Source: Gracilaria domingensis (lineage: Eukaryota > Rhodophyta > Florideophyceae > Gracilariales > Gracilariaceae). From it: 64,000 nt of DNA. The position numbers and the translations under genes were made by a program. Position 1 is the first letter of the stretch, and each line of letters begins with the position of its first letter. Under the pieces are notes generated by a model. That model was not told the origin of the DNA. It saw only the letters and a list, made by a program, of their open reading frames with translations, and did no database searches. The stretch is from NCBI GenBank assembly GCA_022539475.1, contig VCMS01000062.1, positions 245,120 to 309,119 of the forward strand, given 5' to 3'. Of this stretch, positions 20,030-30,084 are shown piece by piece.

Positions 20030-20770
20030 AAAGTGACTCGGTAGTGACACACGCACTCCACCGAACTAATGTGGCCGCGCAGCGCGTCGCACACGGCGGC
20101 GCCGCGCGCTGTGCACGTCCACACGCGCTCCGCGTCGTTGCTGCCACTTCACGCGAGCCGCCGTGCGTCCGCTCTGAATGAAAGCGCCTTCACAGCGCCC
20201 GAGTGCGCGCGCAGCACGTGCGGCCGCAGCGCGCCGTTGGCGCCGTCCCACAGCCGCACCGTCCCACCTTACGACCCCGACGCAATCCACCGCCCGTCCG
20301 CGCTCACCCACACGCACTTGATCGCCGTTTCATGCGCGTCCTCTTCGGGGCTGGCGCTCTCCGACTGGGCGCGCCTCACATCTCACACTAGAACGCTTCT
20401 GCCATCGTTCCGGCAAGCCCAATGGAGCCGTCTTCACTTGCACCCACAAACGTAATGTTACTGCTCCCCCTACCCCCTGTGATCACGCCACTTTCGCTCC
20501 CATGCTGCCACACGCCATAGACTCCATAATTGGCACCCCAGAGAACTAGTGTCCCATCTTCGCCGAGTGCTACGCCTCTCACCTATTCTCCGACTCCAAC
20601 AGAGTTCAAGCAACTTCCGCTACTTGGGTCCAGCACTAAACTTTGTCCTACTGCATCATGACTCAGTCTCAGAGCCTGCACAATCACTCCCAATGCACTC
20701 TTCTCCTCTTCCTTTTTGCGACGTCCAATCCGTCGAGTGCCGTCTGTCCATGTATAACGTCATTCTCAAA
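20030..20770 (-). pseudogene. WD40-repeat protein pseudogene
   Basis: One minus-strand frame gives a run of WD40-like blades: VRGVALGEDGTLVLWG, FVGASEDGSIGLAG, AIKCVWVSADGRWIASGS, GTVRLWDGANGALRPHVLRA, HSGAVKALSFRADARRLA and LRGHISSVECV. About four in-frame stops (TAA/TAG type) interrupt it between blades, so as read it cannot make a full propeller. The 3' half is much more GC-rich than its surroundings, like host genes here. It lacks a clear start and is cut off at both ends by repeat DNA. Introns could explain one stop (a GTGAGA follows it) but not all. The parent gene is not identifiable. Confidence 0.6.
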
Positions 20771-21289
20771 AGCCAGTATTCTGCTCTGAGTAAGGCGCGT
20801 CATGATCCACTGAGGCTTCAAAAAAGCCAAACCAGTCGCTCTTCAGCTTTTTTCAAAAGTCGACACACGTTGCTGTCCAGATATTCGTCTTCGTTTTTTA
20901 CAGTCCACCATTTCCTTTCTTTCCTTCTGTACTATGGTTCACAACTGCCGCGTAAAGGTAGTATCTCTCCTTTCTTCATTTTCGTGAGAAGACCAGTAGC
21001 AAAATCGCTTAAAGTTTAACCGTGGCCCATGTCGTGCTGTACCTTGCGTCAGGGATATTGACAGTGCGCATTGTGTGTCTAGTCTCGACACGTCGATTGT
21101 TACAGTAGCACACGTTAGCATACGTTAGACAAGTACGTCCGATAACGCAAGTATCGCCGCGCTTCGGCGTTTGCTGTGCGGTATAAAGGCGTCCGAATGG
21201 ACCCAACGCGCCCTGAACGACGGGCAGGCGTCTGGTTGAAGCTCACTGCGCCTCCCTCTCTCCACAGCCCAGAGGTTTCATTTTCTCTC
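20771..21289. other. Intergenic with plus-strand TATA-like box
   Basis: No gene. A TATAAA in a GC-rich context (about 21182-21187) faces plus, followed by a pyrimidine-rich stretch ending in CAG. It leads straight into the ambiguous base at 21290, so any gene it served is lost or the join is artificial. Confidence 0.3.
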
Positions 21290-21419
21290 NGATCTCTTCT
21301 ACTTTCTTGACTTCATCTTCTCTTCTCGAGCGTCCACTCTCTCTTTCTTCAAACCGCAGAGCGGGCACGAGAACTGTTAAATGCACCGGTTAACGGCTTA
21401 CCCACCATCGCATGTCCAC

Positions 21420-21640
21420 ATTGGAGGCAATGGGTGTCCCGAGACCGGCGATGATACGACAAGACTTGGACCTAGGAGGTGTTCAATTGGCTCCCAAGTG
21501 TCCTCCTCTGGGAATAGCCGTACCAACGACTCTATACAGTAGCTTCCCTTCAGGGCTTTTCTCGTGTTCCACGATACGATCTACACGAATTCCTGTGGGT
21601 ATACGCCATCCTTGGCATCTCCTGGTGCTTCTCCCGACAT
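21420..21640 (-). pseudogene. Chromodomain remnant of element 2
   Basis: Minus-strand pieces resemble the chromodomain of element 1: YPQEFV, RIVEHEKSPEGKLLYRV and EEDTWEPIEHL. It lies at the same place, past the end of pol. Decayed. Confidence 0.6.
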
Positions 21641-22345
21641 TGGGCAGTGATGTCCAGTGGTACCCACGCGGGTTAGTGGTCCTTGGAGGCGTTGAACCGA
21701 TCTTCGGGGCGGTGGACAGGTGGATTTCGGTCTCTCAAGCCGTCCTGACGGAGTGCGCTAACTCCCGACACGGGCGTCCAATTGCCTCACAAGTGAGTTC
21801 AACCGAAAACTCTCGATCTCCGGAGTCCGGCGAGCTCCTTTCTTTCCCAAACGGGCGGCCAACCGACGAACGGTAGCGTCCGTTTTGCGGAACCACTTTC
21901 ACTTTGGGTCGCAGGAGAGCCGTTGCGACGGAGAAGTAGCCTACAGCACTCCCTGTGCAGGGCGGCGGAACGCTGGGCCACGGCGCATATCCGGCCGTGG
22001 CACTCCATTTTCATTGGATGGTGGCGCGCGCGTGTGTGCCACACATCCCGTGAACGGTATCTACAGTGTCAGTTTCCGGCAAGCGGTCGCTAAGCGGCGG
22101 GCACCACTCTCCAGCAATGGCATGGGATTACAGTATTCAATCTCGAATCTCCCGCCATAGGGCTGCGCATGCGCACTGCGCGCGGTGCCATTTACCGTAA
22201 TTCCGGGTCCGACGCACTATAGCGTTCCGTCTGCTAAGCAGCGCCCTTCATGGGACTTCTCCACTTCCTGACCAAGGCTTTCCAGCACAATCCACAAGGA
22301 TTCTTGTCTTCTTAACTCTCCCACTGCGGGCCATTCCCAGGTGGG

Positions 22346-25300
22346 CTATGCGTCACTTTCCATGCCGCTTCGTCCCGCGAAGGGGTCAGCGGATACTGCA
22401 CGTTCGCGCGAGCGAGTTACAGCGCGTTCCAGCGACTTGGATTGCATCCCAACGGGGCCACTAACATCCTTAGCAGCAGCACTCCCAGCAGGGGATTCTT
22501 CACTTCTTCTGACTTCGTTCCTCGCCGAGGTTTCGGAATCACGCGACGTAGCGCCAGCGCGATCGTTCCCAGTGGGGGATTCCATCTCACTCTGAGACTC
22601 AGCACCTCGGGTAGGTCCAGCGGATGCCGGAGCAACCGGAGCGCGATTTACACTGTCCTCCCCCTCCTTAGGGTGCGATACGGCTTCCGCATTTCGCGCC
22701 AATACCGTAGACGAGGGGTGAATCTCATGTAACTCAGTAGAGGGTGTAGGTGTAACCCGTGAGAGTCCGGGGTTATCCTTGAGCAACTCTGTTGTTTCAG
22801 GCAAGTCAGCGAGACCGCGCTGCGGGTGGGGCAAAACTGATGGACGGTTTGCTGCAGTACCCGTCTGTTCGGTAACTTGATGCGACGATGGACCGTTTCC
22901 GGTATCCGGCGCGGCGATAACTTCCTGTATAGGGCTCGGTGCGCGATATACTCGATCTCGCGATACCCGCTCGTGCTGATTATCGATATCAAGCACGACG
23001 GTAGTCTCCTGTATGGATACAACCCGATAGGGGCCACTGGCGATTGGAGAGAGCTTATGGCGCTTCTCCTTCTCAGGATTGTAGTACTCCTTCCTGAGGA
23101 ACACATAATCATCAACCCGAAGCTGCGGTAGCGGCCTACGGATTCGGCTATCGAAATTGCGCTTGTAGGCGAGTTGAGCTTTCTCCATAGAGCGCTTAGC
23201 AATAGGCACCATCGTGGTTAACCATTTCTTCCACGCTTCGCGGTGTAGCCTCGGTGTCGAGTACTCGTCCATGGTTGGCTGTGCCTCAATGGCAAGAGGA
23301 GGTGGTCTCCTTGACAGGACTAACTCGAAAGGGGACAACGACGTTACCCGATGTACCTGGGTGTTGTAAGCGTATGTAATGGCGTCTGTGTACAAATCCC
23401 AAGTCTTGGGGTGTTCCGCAACGTAGGATCTCAATGCACCAAGAATGGTTCGATTAAATCTCTCTGCCTGACCATTAGTTTGGGGGTGATACGTTGTTGT
23501 GAACAGGTTCCTAATGTCGAGGATGCGACAAACGTCTTGGAAGAATTTCGACGTGAACTGGGAGCCGTTGTCGGAGAGCACGTGTACCGGTGGTCCATAG
23601 ACAAAGACCCAGTGGGTAACAAACGCCTGAGCCACAGCAGCAGCAGTTATCCGCTTGAGCGGCACAGTCCGTACCAGCTTTGAGAAGCGATCGGTGATCA
23701 CCAAGAGGTATTGATTCCCTTGCGAGGTTTTGATCAATTCGCCAAGAATGTCAATGGCGACAGACTCTAGCGGCGCCCTTGCAGGGAATAACTTCAACTT
23801 CTTTGAATGCTTCCTCAGCTTGATGTCGTTTTTGGCACATTCCTGACAGGATCGACGTACTGCATAGCAGTCGAATGCCATTGCAGGCCAGTAAAAATCC
23901 TTTCTCAATGTGAGATACAACTTTCTTCCTCCCGGATGGGCTCCCAGCTTCACATAGTGAGAGAGATGAAGAATCCGACTCTGTAAGGAGTGCGGCACCA
24001 CTATTTGTGGGTTCGGTGACACCTTTCTTATTAAGTAGCCTTGATTATTCACCTGAAAGGGCAAGTGGTATCCACCGTTCAGACGGGCTCGTACCAGTGT
24101 ACAGAAGGGGTCCATCTGCTGTTCCCGTATCATCTCCTCGGGCGTGATGGGTATAAATGACCCGGTACCCGGTTCAGTGGGTCGTGTGACAAGTATATCG
24201 TCACAAACGTCATCCGTCACAATTTCCATACTCCCTTCGAGGTTGCCAACCATAAAACATGGGATGTCGGCGTCCTCGGTAGGCTCGGCTTCAGCTGATG
24301 TGCCCAAACGGGATAGGGCGTCCGCCTGGAGGTTAAGGGAGCCTTTCTTGTACACTACTTCGAAGTCGAATTCCGACAGTCGGAGTCTCCACCGCATCAG
24401 GCGTCCCGATGGTTCGGTGATTTCCATCAGCCAGCGAAGGCATTTGTGGTCGGTGTGTACACGAAAGTGGGTCCCCATCAAATATGGTCTGAGTGTCGAC
24501 AATGCCCAGACTATGGCAAGACATTCCTTCTCGGAAACTGAGTAATTCCGCTCATGAACGTTTAGCGATCTCGACCAGTACCCAATAGGGTGTCGTTCCC
24601 CGGTCTCATCGGTTTGAAACAAAGCGCACCCAACCTGGTTTGCGCTAGCGTCAGTGTCGACCTCATAGGGTAACCCAGGTTTGGGGAGAGCCAGAATTGG
24701 CGGAGACGTCACGGCTTCAACCAATGCCGCGAACGCGGAGGCCTCTTCGCCTCCAAAGGGGTGCAATTCAACAGGTTTTCCTTTCGTAAGGAGCTTGTTC
24801 AACGGTGAAGCAATGTCCGCGAAGTTCGGAACGAAACGTCGGTATACGTTACACAGTCCTAAGAAGGATCGCAGCTCTGTTTGAGTTCTCGGGTGTTTCG
24901 CCTCCTTCAAGGATTTGACCCGCACTTCATCGACTGAAAGCTTTCCGGGACGGATTATGTGACCCAGATACTTGACCGATTCGGTGAAGAACTCGCACTT
25001 CTTGAGTTTCAATGTTATCCCTGCGTCACGTAGTACTCTCATAACGTCCCGCACATGGGTCAGATGATCATCCAGATTGTTGGAAAAAACGACGATATCG
25101 TCCAGATACACCAAACATGTGGTCCACTTAAATCGCGCCAGTAAGATATCGACCGCACGCTGGAATGTAGCGGGTGCATTAGTTAACCCAAAGGGCATTC
25201 TCCGGAAACGGTATAGGCCTTGATGGCATACGAACGCCGTCTTATCCCGGTCTTTCTCCCTAATGGGAACCTGCCAGTATCCCCAGTTAGCGTCAAGGGT

Positions 25301-26728
25301 GGTGAACACGTTCGCGCTCCCAAGAGAATCGATATATTCGTCCATCCGGGGTATCGGATATACATCTTTCACTGTCACCGCATTCAACTTTCGGTAATCG
25401 ATACAAAATCTCCAAGATCCATCCGGTTTCGGAACTAGCACTACTGGTGACGCCCAAGGGGATTGAGCGGCCTCAATAACGCCAGCCCGCAACATCTTCT
25501 CAACTTGAGACTTCTCTTCCTCCCGGGCCTTCGGTCCGGCCCGATAGGGGTGTTGTGCAATCGGCCGAGTGTTCGGAAGCAAGTCAATGCAATGCTCATT
25601 TATTCCAATCGTTCCTAGAGTTCCGTCCCACATGGGAGTGAATTCCCGCAGCATCTCGCGAAGCTTCTCCCGATGGGATTCCGGTACATGCTCCAAATCA
25701 AGCTTCATCAATTCCTCAACAGGATCCTTCAAATCACTGCCAGGTGGCACAGGACTAACCTCTAGAGGTCTCGGATTGTCTGAACCCGAGTCTTCTTGGG
25801 CTTCTTCCGTATTCACGGCTTCAACAACTTGCGGTTCGGCGCTCTCTTCCCCCTCTTTAGGGTCAGACACTCCGAGAACCTTGGCGATAGGTATTTTCGT
25901 CGGAACGACCGCAGTCGGGTGTGGCAGCACAGTACCAATCACTTGGTTCTTTACCAGCCACTGAGTGGATTTTCCCAAGTTGGCGACCATGACCTTGAAG
26001 GGTTGATCTGGTTGGATAGTGACCACTCCATTAGCGAGAGCGATTTGGCGCTGTTCATATAAAGCCGGTAACGGTTGTATCGTGTGGAGGCCCCATTGTT
26101 TGGTGTTGACGTCGACCCATACCTGGGATTCTGGGGGCAACTGCACGGACTTCGTGACGTGTAGTTTTGTCGACCCCATGCCATCGTTGGAGGCTTGTTG
26201 CGCGGCCGGCAGCGGTACGTGCTTCCGCGTAGCGGCTCGCAACGGTTTCCGAACAATCGGCAGTATCGACCCGTCTTCCATTTCCACTTGGCGTTTCCGC
26301 GGACGGATGGCTTCCACGAACCGATCGCAGAAGTCACAACCGAAAATAATCGGTGCAGCCAATGAGTCACAGACGACAAAATCAAGTTGTACCAAACAAT
26401 TTCCTAATCGTACAAGGAGTGTAATATAACCAGCCGTTCTCAACGGATTATTGTTCGCATCGGCGAGATTTAGAGCAGGGCCGAAACGGATTGTCTCCCG
26501 AAGAGTGGGCGGGATTAGCTTCTTGTTGATCAAGTTGGGGGCAGCTCCTGTATCCAGGACAGCTAATTGCCTAACCATGAATTGGGTGGACAGGCCAAGG
26601 TCGGCATACACCTTGTAGTTCCTCTTGGCCATTACCAGGATTCTATCCGGAGCACGGAAATTTCGGGACCGTACCCACGGGCGACGAAGAACACCACAGT
26701 GTTCCGAATCTACGTCAGTGGCAGCCAT
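22346..26728 (-). CDS. Pol polyprotein of element 2
   Basis: A single frame of about 1460 residues from ATG 26728 (MAATDVDSEHC); the frame is open further upstream over the gag end. Domains in order: retropepsin with AVLDTGAAPNLI; a linker with DPKEGEES; reverse transcriptase (WRFCIDYRKLNAVT, CLVYLDDIVVFS); RNase H (VDTDASANQVGCALF, HTDHKCLRWL); integrase with HHCC zinc motif (H..H..CQECAK) and D,D,E core (AIDILGELIKT, HVLSDNGSQFT, YHPQTNGQAERFNR); then a long Ser/Pro/Glu-rich tail with a second PKEGEDS. The chromodomain is not fused to it. Retroelement replication protein; it looks whole. Confidence 0.95.
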   Translation of the reverse strand: MAATDVDSEHCGVLRRPWVRSRNFRAPDRILVMAKRNYKVYADLGLSTQFMVRQLAVLDTGAAPNLINKKLIPPTLRETIRFGPALNLADANNNPLRTAGYITLLVRLGNCLVQLDFVVCDSLAAPIIFGCDFCDRFVEAIRPRKRQVEMEDGSILPIVRKPLRAATRKHVPLPAAQQASNDGMGSTKLHVTKSVQLPPESQVWVDVNTKQWGLHTIQPLPALYEQRQIALANGVVTIQPDQPFKVMVANLGKSTQWLVKNQVIGTVLPHPTAVVPTKIPIAKVLGVSDPKEGEESAEPQVVEAVNTEEAQEDSGSDNPRPLEVSPVPPGSDLKDPVEELMKLDLEHVPESHREKLREMLREFTPMWDGTLGTIGINEHCIDLLPNTRPIAQHPYRAGPKAREEEKSQVEKMLRAGVIEAAQSPWASPVVLVPKPDGSWRFCIDYRKLNAVTVKDVYPIPRMDEYIDSLGSANVFTTLDANWGYWQVPIREKDRDKTAFVCHQGLYRFRRMPFGLTNAPATFQRAVDILLARFKWTTCLVYLDDIVVFSNNLDDHLTHVRDVMRVLRDAGITLKLKKCEFFTESVKYLGHIIRPGKLSVDEVRVKSLKEAKHPRTQTELRSFLGLCNVYRRFVPNFADIASPLNKLLTKGKPVELHPFGGEEASAFAALVEAVTSPPILALPKPGLPYEVDTDASANQVGCALFQTDETGERHPIGYWSRSLNVHERNYSVSEKECLAIVWALSTLRPYLMGTHFRVHTDHKCLRWLMEITEPSGRLMRWRLRLSEFDFEVVYKKGSLNLQADALSRLGTSAEAEPTEDADIPCFMVGNLEGSMEIVTDDVCDDILVTRPTEPGTGSFIPITPEEMIREQQMDPFCTLVRARLNGGYHLPFQVNNQGYLIRKVSPNPQIVVPHSLQSRILHLSHYVKLGAHPGGRKLYLTLRKDFYWPAMAFDCYAVRRSCQECAKNDIKLRKHSKKLKLFPARAPLESVAIDILGELIKTSQGNQYLLVITDRFSKLVRTVPLKRITAAAVAQAFVTHWVFVYGPPVHVLSDNGSQFTSKFFQDVCRILDIRNLFTTTYHPQTNGQAERFNRTILGALRSYVAEHPKTWDLYTDAITYAYNTQVHRVTSLSPFELVLSRRPPPLAIEAQPTMDEYSTPRLHREAWKKWLTTMVPIAKRSMEKAQLAYKRNFDSRIRRPLPQLRVDDYVFLRKEYYNPEKEKRHKLSPIASGPYRVVSIQETTVVLDIDNQHERVSRDRVYRAPSPIQEVIAAPDTGNGPSSHQVTEQTGTAANRPSVLPHPQRGLADLPETTELLKDNPGLSRVTPTPSTELHEIHPSSTVLARNAEAVSHPKEGEDSVNRAPVAPASAGPTRGAESQSEMESPTGNDRAGATSRDSETSARNEVRRSEESPAGSAAAKDVSGPVGMQSKSLERAVTRSRERAVSADPFAGRSGMESDA
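22658..22671 (-). promoter_or_regulatory. Internal polypurine tract, pol 3' region of element 2
   Basis: The same 14-mer CTAAGGAGGGGGAG as in element 1, after the integrase domain, encoding PKEGEDS. Confidence 0.5.
25847..25860 (-). promoter_or_regulatory. Internal polypurine tract, protease/RT linker of element 2
   Basis: CTAAAGAGGGGGAA, two changes from the 14-mer, at the position matching 15319-15332 of element 1. Encodes PKEGEES. Confidence 0.45.
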
Positions 26729-26832
26729 CTTCCTTGTTAGGATTCTAACAGCCGGGGAGTGAAGCGGAGGCGCCTCGGGCGTCTTCAGCTTCGGCTCAGA
26801 AGACGCCCCTCCCGTTGGGGAGACTCCCAAGT

Positions 26833-28939
26833 CTAGTTTTTCGGAGCAGGACCAGCCTGTCGTGGCCGATTCCCGTCCTGGGCACCAACTTGATGACCGT
26901 TCGCGGGTTCGACTCTTCCTTCCATATTCTGGCCTACCACAGGAGCGGCTTGAGTCGCCATAGATCCACCACTCAAATGAACTGCCATTGCGTGCTTTGC
27001 GCCTTCGTAGGAAGTTCTCGGCACACGAGCTTGGTTCTCTGGGGAGGGAGATTCGAACTGAGCGATGATTTTCGACCTTTCCCGCGAAGGGAGCGTACAC
27101 TGCGTTGAGATATGCCCATATTGGTAACATTCATAACAGATAACTGGGGTCGAATAGTCCTGTGGACCTCTATCCACACGACTCTGCGGGGTGTTATCCC
27201 TCCATCCTGGGCGAGTAAACCTCATGCCACGACCTCCATAGGGGATTGGCGCTGCCGGAACCCGGTGTCCTTGCGCATAGAATGCGGGATCCGTTTCCGA
27301 AGACGGGACAGAGGTGGACGGGAGGTCAGAAGTACCCATAGAGTCGGGGTTGCTACCCACGAGGTTAACGTTATCGTGATCCAGATTGGAACCATTCCCA
27401 TCAACCTGGGCAGAAGAGTAATCCGATTCTTCGGCGAAGAGTACCTTACGAGGTTTGGTTCTAGAGGGACGCCTAGCTCGGAGCGTTTCACCTTCGGCTT
27501 GGGCATACTGTACTAATTCCAGGTAGGTCATCTTCCTATTATTCTCCCGATGTCGGGCGACAAGTGCCCGTATTTGGGAATCCAACCCATCCACGAACAG
27601 GGAACATCTCTCTCCCGAGGAATGTACATTACCGCAGCGGTGAAAAGCCTTATTCAGGCGCGTTGAATAAGCTGTTTCCGTTTCTCCCGGACGTTGCTTC
27701 GTATCCCTTAAGGCGGAAGTCGCCTTTTGGATGGCATGACCAGTAGCACCTTAGGAGGTAGTGTACCGCTTCGGGCCAACATGTAACTCCCCCTTCCGAG
27801 GCTCTTGACGATCCGCGGACGGAATTAAACTGATCTTCTGCCAAACCTTTGAGGTAATACGGGAGGGCTACATACGCCTGGCCCTCGCTCATTCCGAGTA
27901 TATCAGCTTCTTGCACAAACCTGGCGAGGAAGTCCAGGACCAGGATAGGGTCCTCTCCTGCAAACTCTCTCTTATTCAGAGTAACGCCGAGTTTTCGGAT
28001 GTAGTCCCGGACCTTTCCGGTTCCCCTTGAGGTCCGAACTTCGGAGGTATCCTTAAGTCGATAATAGCGATATGAAAGCAACTTCCGATACAGCGGATTA
28101 GATGGCTTCAACTCCTTCAAGCCAGGGTGCTTCTTCCCCTTCTCCCGGGTGCGGATTGCTCCCTGAGAGGTAAAAGTAGCCTTGGACCGTGACTTCGATG
28201 AACGGGGACGCCGACGTCGGCTATCATCCGAAGAGTCGGACGACGACGACGAGGACGAACTGTCCGAACTACTTCCGGAGTCGGAGTCAGACACATCCGA
28301 GTAATTACGGGAATCCTTCATGGACCTACGACGGCTTCTCCTAGTGGATTGGCGAACTGAACTTTCGTCCTCCGAACTATTCCGCCCGGCGGCTTCTGCT
28401 TCCTCGTCCATCCGAATGGTGGCTTCGAGGGTGTCCAAGCGTGCGTGGATCCGTTCCACGGCGGCTTTAGTATCCTCTCGTACGAGGCGGTTTTCCTCCA
28501 CATAAGCCCTTGGGGAGCCGAAGCACTCCATGAGTGAATTCATCTCCTGCCTCAGGATACGCACCTCTCCTGAGACGTCCTTATCTAGGAGTTTATAAAC
28601 CTGTCGACGGAGTTCCTCGACTGACTCAATGAGGGATATGTGGGCAGCGTTAGCAATACTAAGGCGAGTGCCCAGATTACTGTACTCCTGAGAGTCAAGT
28701 CTTTCCGGCGGTGCGGCAGAGGGTGTCTCCACGACTGGAACTTCCTCTTCAGGTTGTGGTACTGCCTGCGGAGGGAGTTCTATAATCTCCTGTCCATCAA
28801 CTGATGCATTCCGGTTCTCGGAGTTGTCGCGATTACTTCCCGATCCAGGGACCGATATTCTCGAGCGGGTACCACCTGACCGCGCAGGGGCATTCGAGGT
28901 AACCGACCTTCCTTTCGAGGAGGTAGCTCGGCGTGGCAT
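26833..28939 (-). pseudogene. Gag region of element 2
   Basis: Begins at ATG 28939 (MPRRATSSKG). N-terminal Ser/Pro-rich and helical parts, an acidic Ser/Asp tract followed by an Arg/Ser-rich tract, a capsid-like core (VLDFLARFVQEADILGMSEG), and a C-terminal CCHC zinc knuckle (CYECYQYGHISTQC). It has about one break. It ends about 105 bp before the first ATG of pol, while the pol frame is open across that gap, so the family's usual gag-pol frameshift or reinitiation would apply. Confidence 0.8.
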
Positions 28940-29134
28940 ACTGCAGCTTGCCAACCGAACTCGGGGGCTATTACGCGAACAAATGCGAGACTTCCAAACT
29001 GCAGCCAAAAAAAAGGGGTGAGAGATCTCGTATCACAACCAGGTGAACGTGGCCGCGACCTTCAATCTCCCAAAAAGGGAATTCCAAGTGTCCAGATTCC
29101 AAGCGACAAAACAAACCCAGTTATGGTCCTCCAC

Positions 29135-29154
29135 CGTTCTAGGTCGGGAGACCA
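29135..29154 (-). promoter_or_regulatory. Primer-binding site of element 2
   Basis: TGGTCTCCCGACCTAGAACG on the element's strand, three bases after the LTR. Nearly identical to that of element 1. Confidence 0.75.
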
Positions 29155-29157
29155 AAA

Positions 29158-30067
29158 TGTAGAGCAAAACCCTGCGCTAGGCGCGATGGGGAATCTCCAC
29201 TAGGATGTCCGAGTCCTACTCCCTGGATGAGATAGAAACAGCGGCAGAACCCTCTGTCCGTGCTCGAGTCGCGAGACAAGCCGGGTGTAAGACCGGAGAC
29301 GGTGACTGGATATACCTACAGAGGTGAGATGCAAAGAACGGTGTAGATCCAGAGGTGAAGTGTGATCCGAACCTGGAGAGATGGAGAAAAAGGGAACCGT
29401 GTCAAAGTGGGAAAGCTCACGGTGCAACCCACCGAAGCGAAGCTACGGACCGTGCCAACCGGCGGGAACAGGTCCGATAGCGGAGCGACGCACAAAGGCA
29501 TGCCAAAAATATACCCAATACTGGGGCGGAAGCAATACCTGAACCAGGTGAACGCGTGACAACAACAGTCACGAAAGTAAACAACAAAATACAATGACAA
29601 CAACAATGAACCGATAAAACGGTAGATATAACAAAGATTCCAGAGATGGCAAGATGCAAGCTTCCTAAGTGACCCTGAGGGGTAGTAGTGCCGAAACCAA
29701 TCGTGGTTACTCTCCGAGGGGAGTGGTAAACCTACGTAGGCAGCTGTCTACTATAGCCCGATCCTGAACAGGACGCGACTCAGTTGTCTATTTACTCGTC
29801 GGCTCCAGGGTGAGATCACCCGAGTATATATACTATTACTACTACGGTATCTACAATGCACACCTCCCGAGGGTCATACACATGGACGACCCACTGTCAG
29901 GGTGTGGGGTATTCCCCAACGGGCGTGGCACAAATATCTAACTAGCCAACTCCACCACGTGGCCTACTATCACACCCACTAGGCACTTCCCATGCAGGGT
30001 CTACCTATTAAGGGTCCAACCAAACCATCCCAACAATACCCAAAATTAAAGGGAGTTTTCATAACTT
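29158..30067 (-). repeat. 5' LTR of element 2 (partial)
   Basis: Opens TGTAGAGCAAAACCC in plus reading and shares blocks with the LTR of element 1 (for example ATACCTACAGAGGTGA), but is well diverged. The closing CTCTACA-type end is missing; similarity stops at about 30067. Confidence 0.7.
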
Positions 30068-30084
30068 AGCCACGTCACCGGCCA

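Larger units (their letters stand above)
21290..30067 (-). mobile_element. Ty3/gypsy chromodomain-type LTR retrotransposon, element 2 (ends truncated)
   Basis: A minus-strand relative of element 1 with the same order: partial 5' LTR (29158-30067), primer-binding site, gag, long pol, chromodomain remnant. No 3' LTR, polypurine end or antisense frame is present on the left; similarity to element 1 fades near the n at 21290. On the right the LTR stops about 100 bp short of the expected end, against a different retroelement. Pol looks whole, gag has about one break and the chromodomain is decayed. With no second LTR it cannot be dated. Confidence 0.9.
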
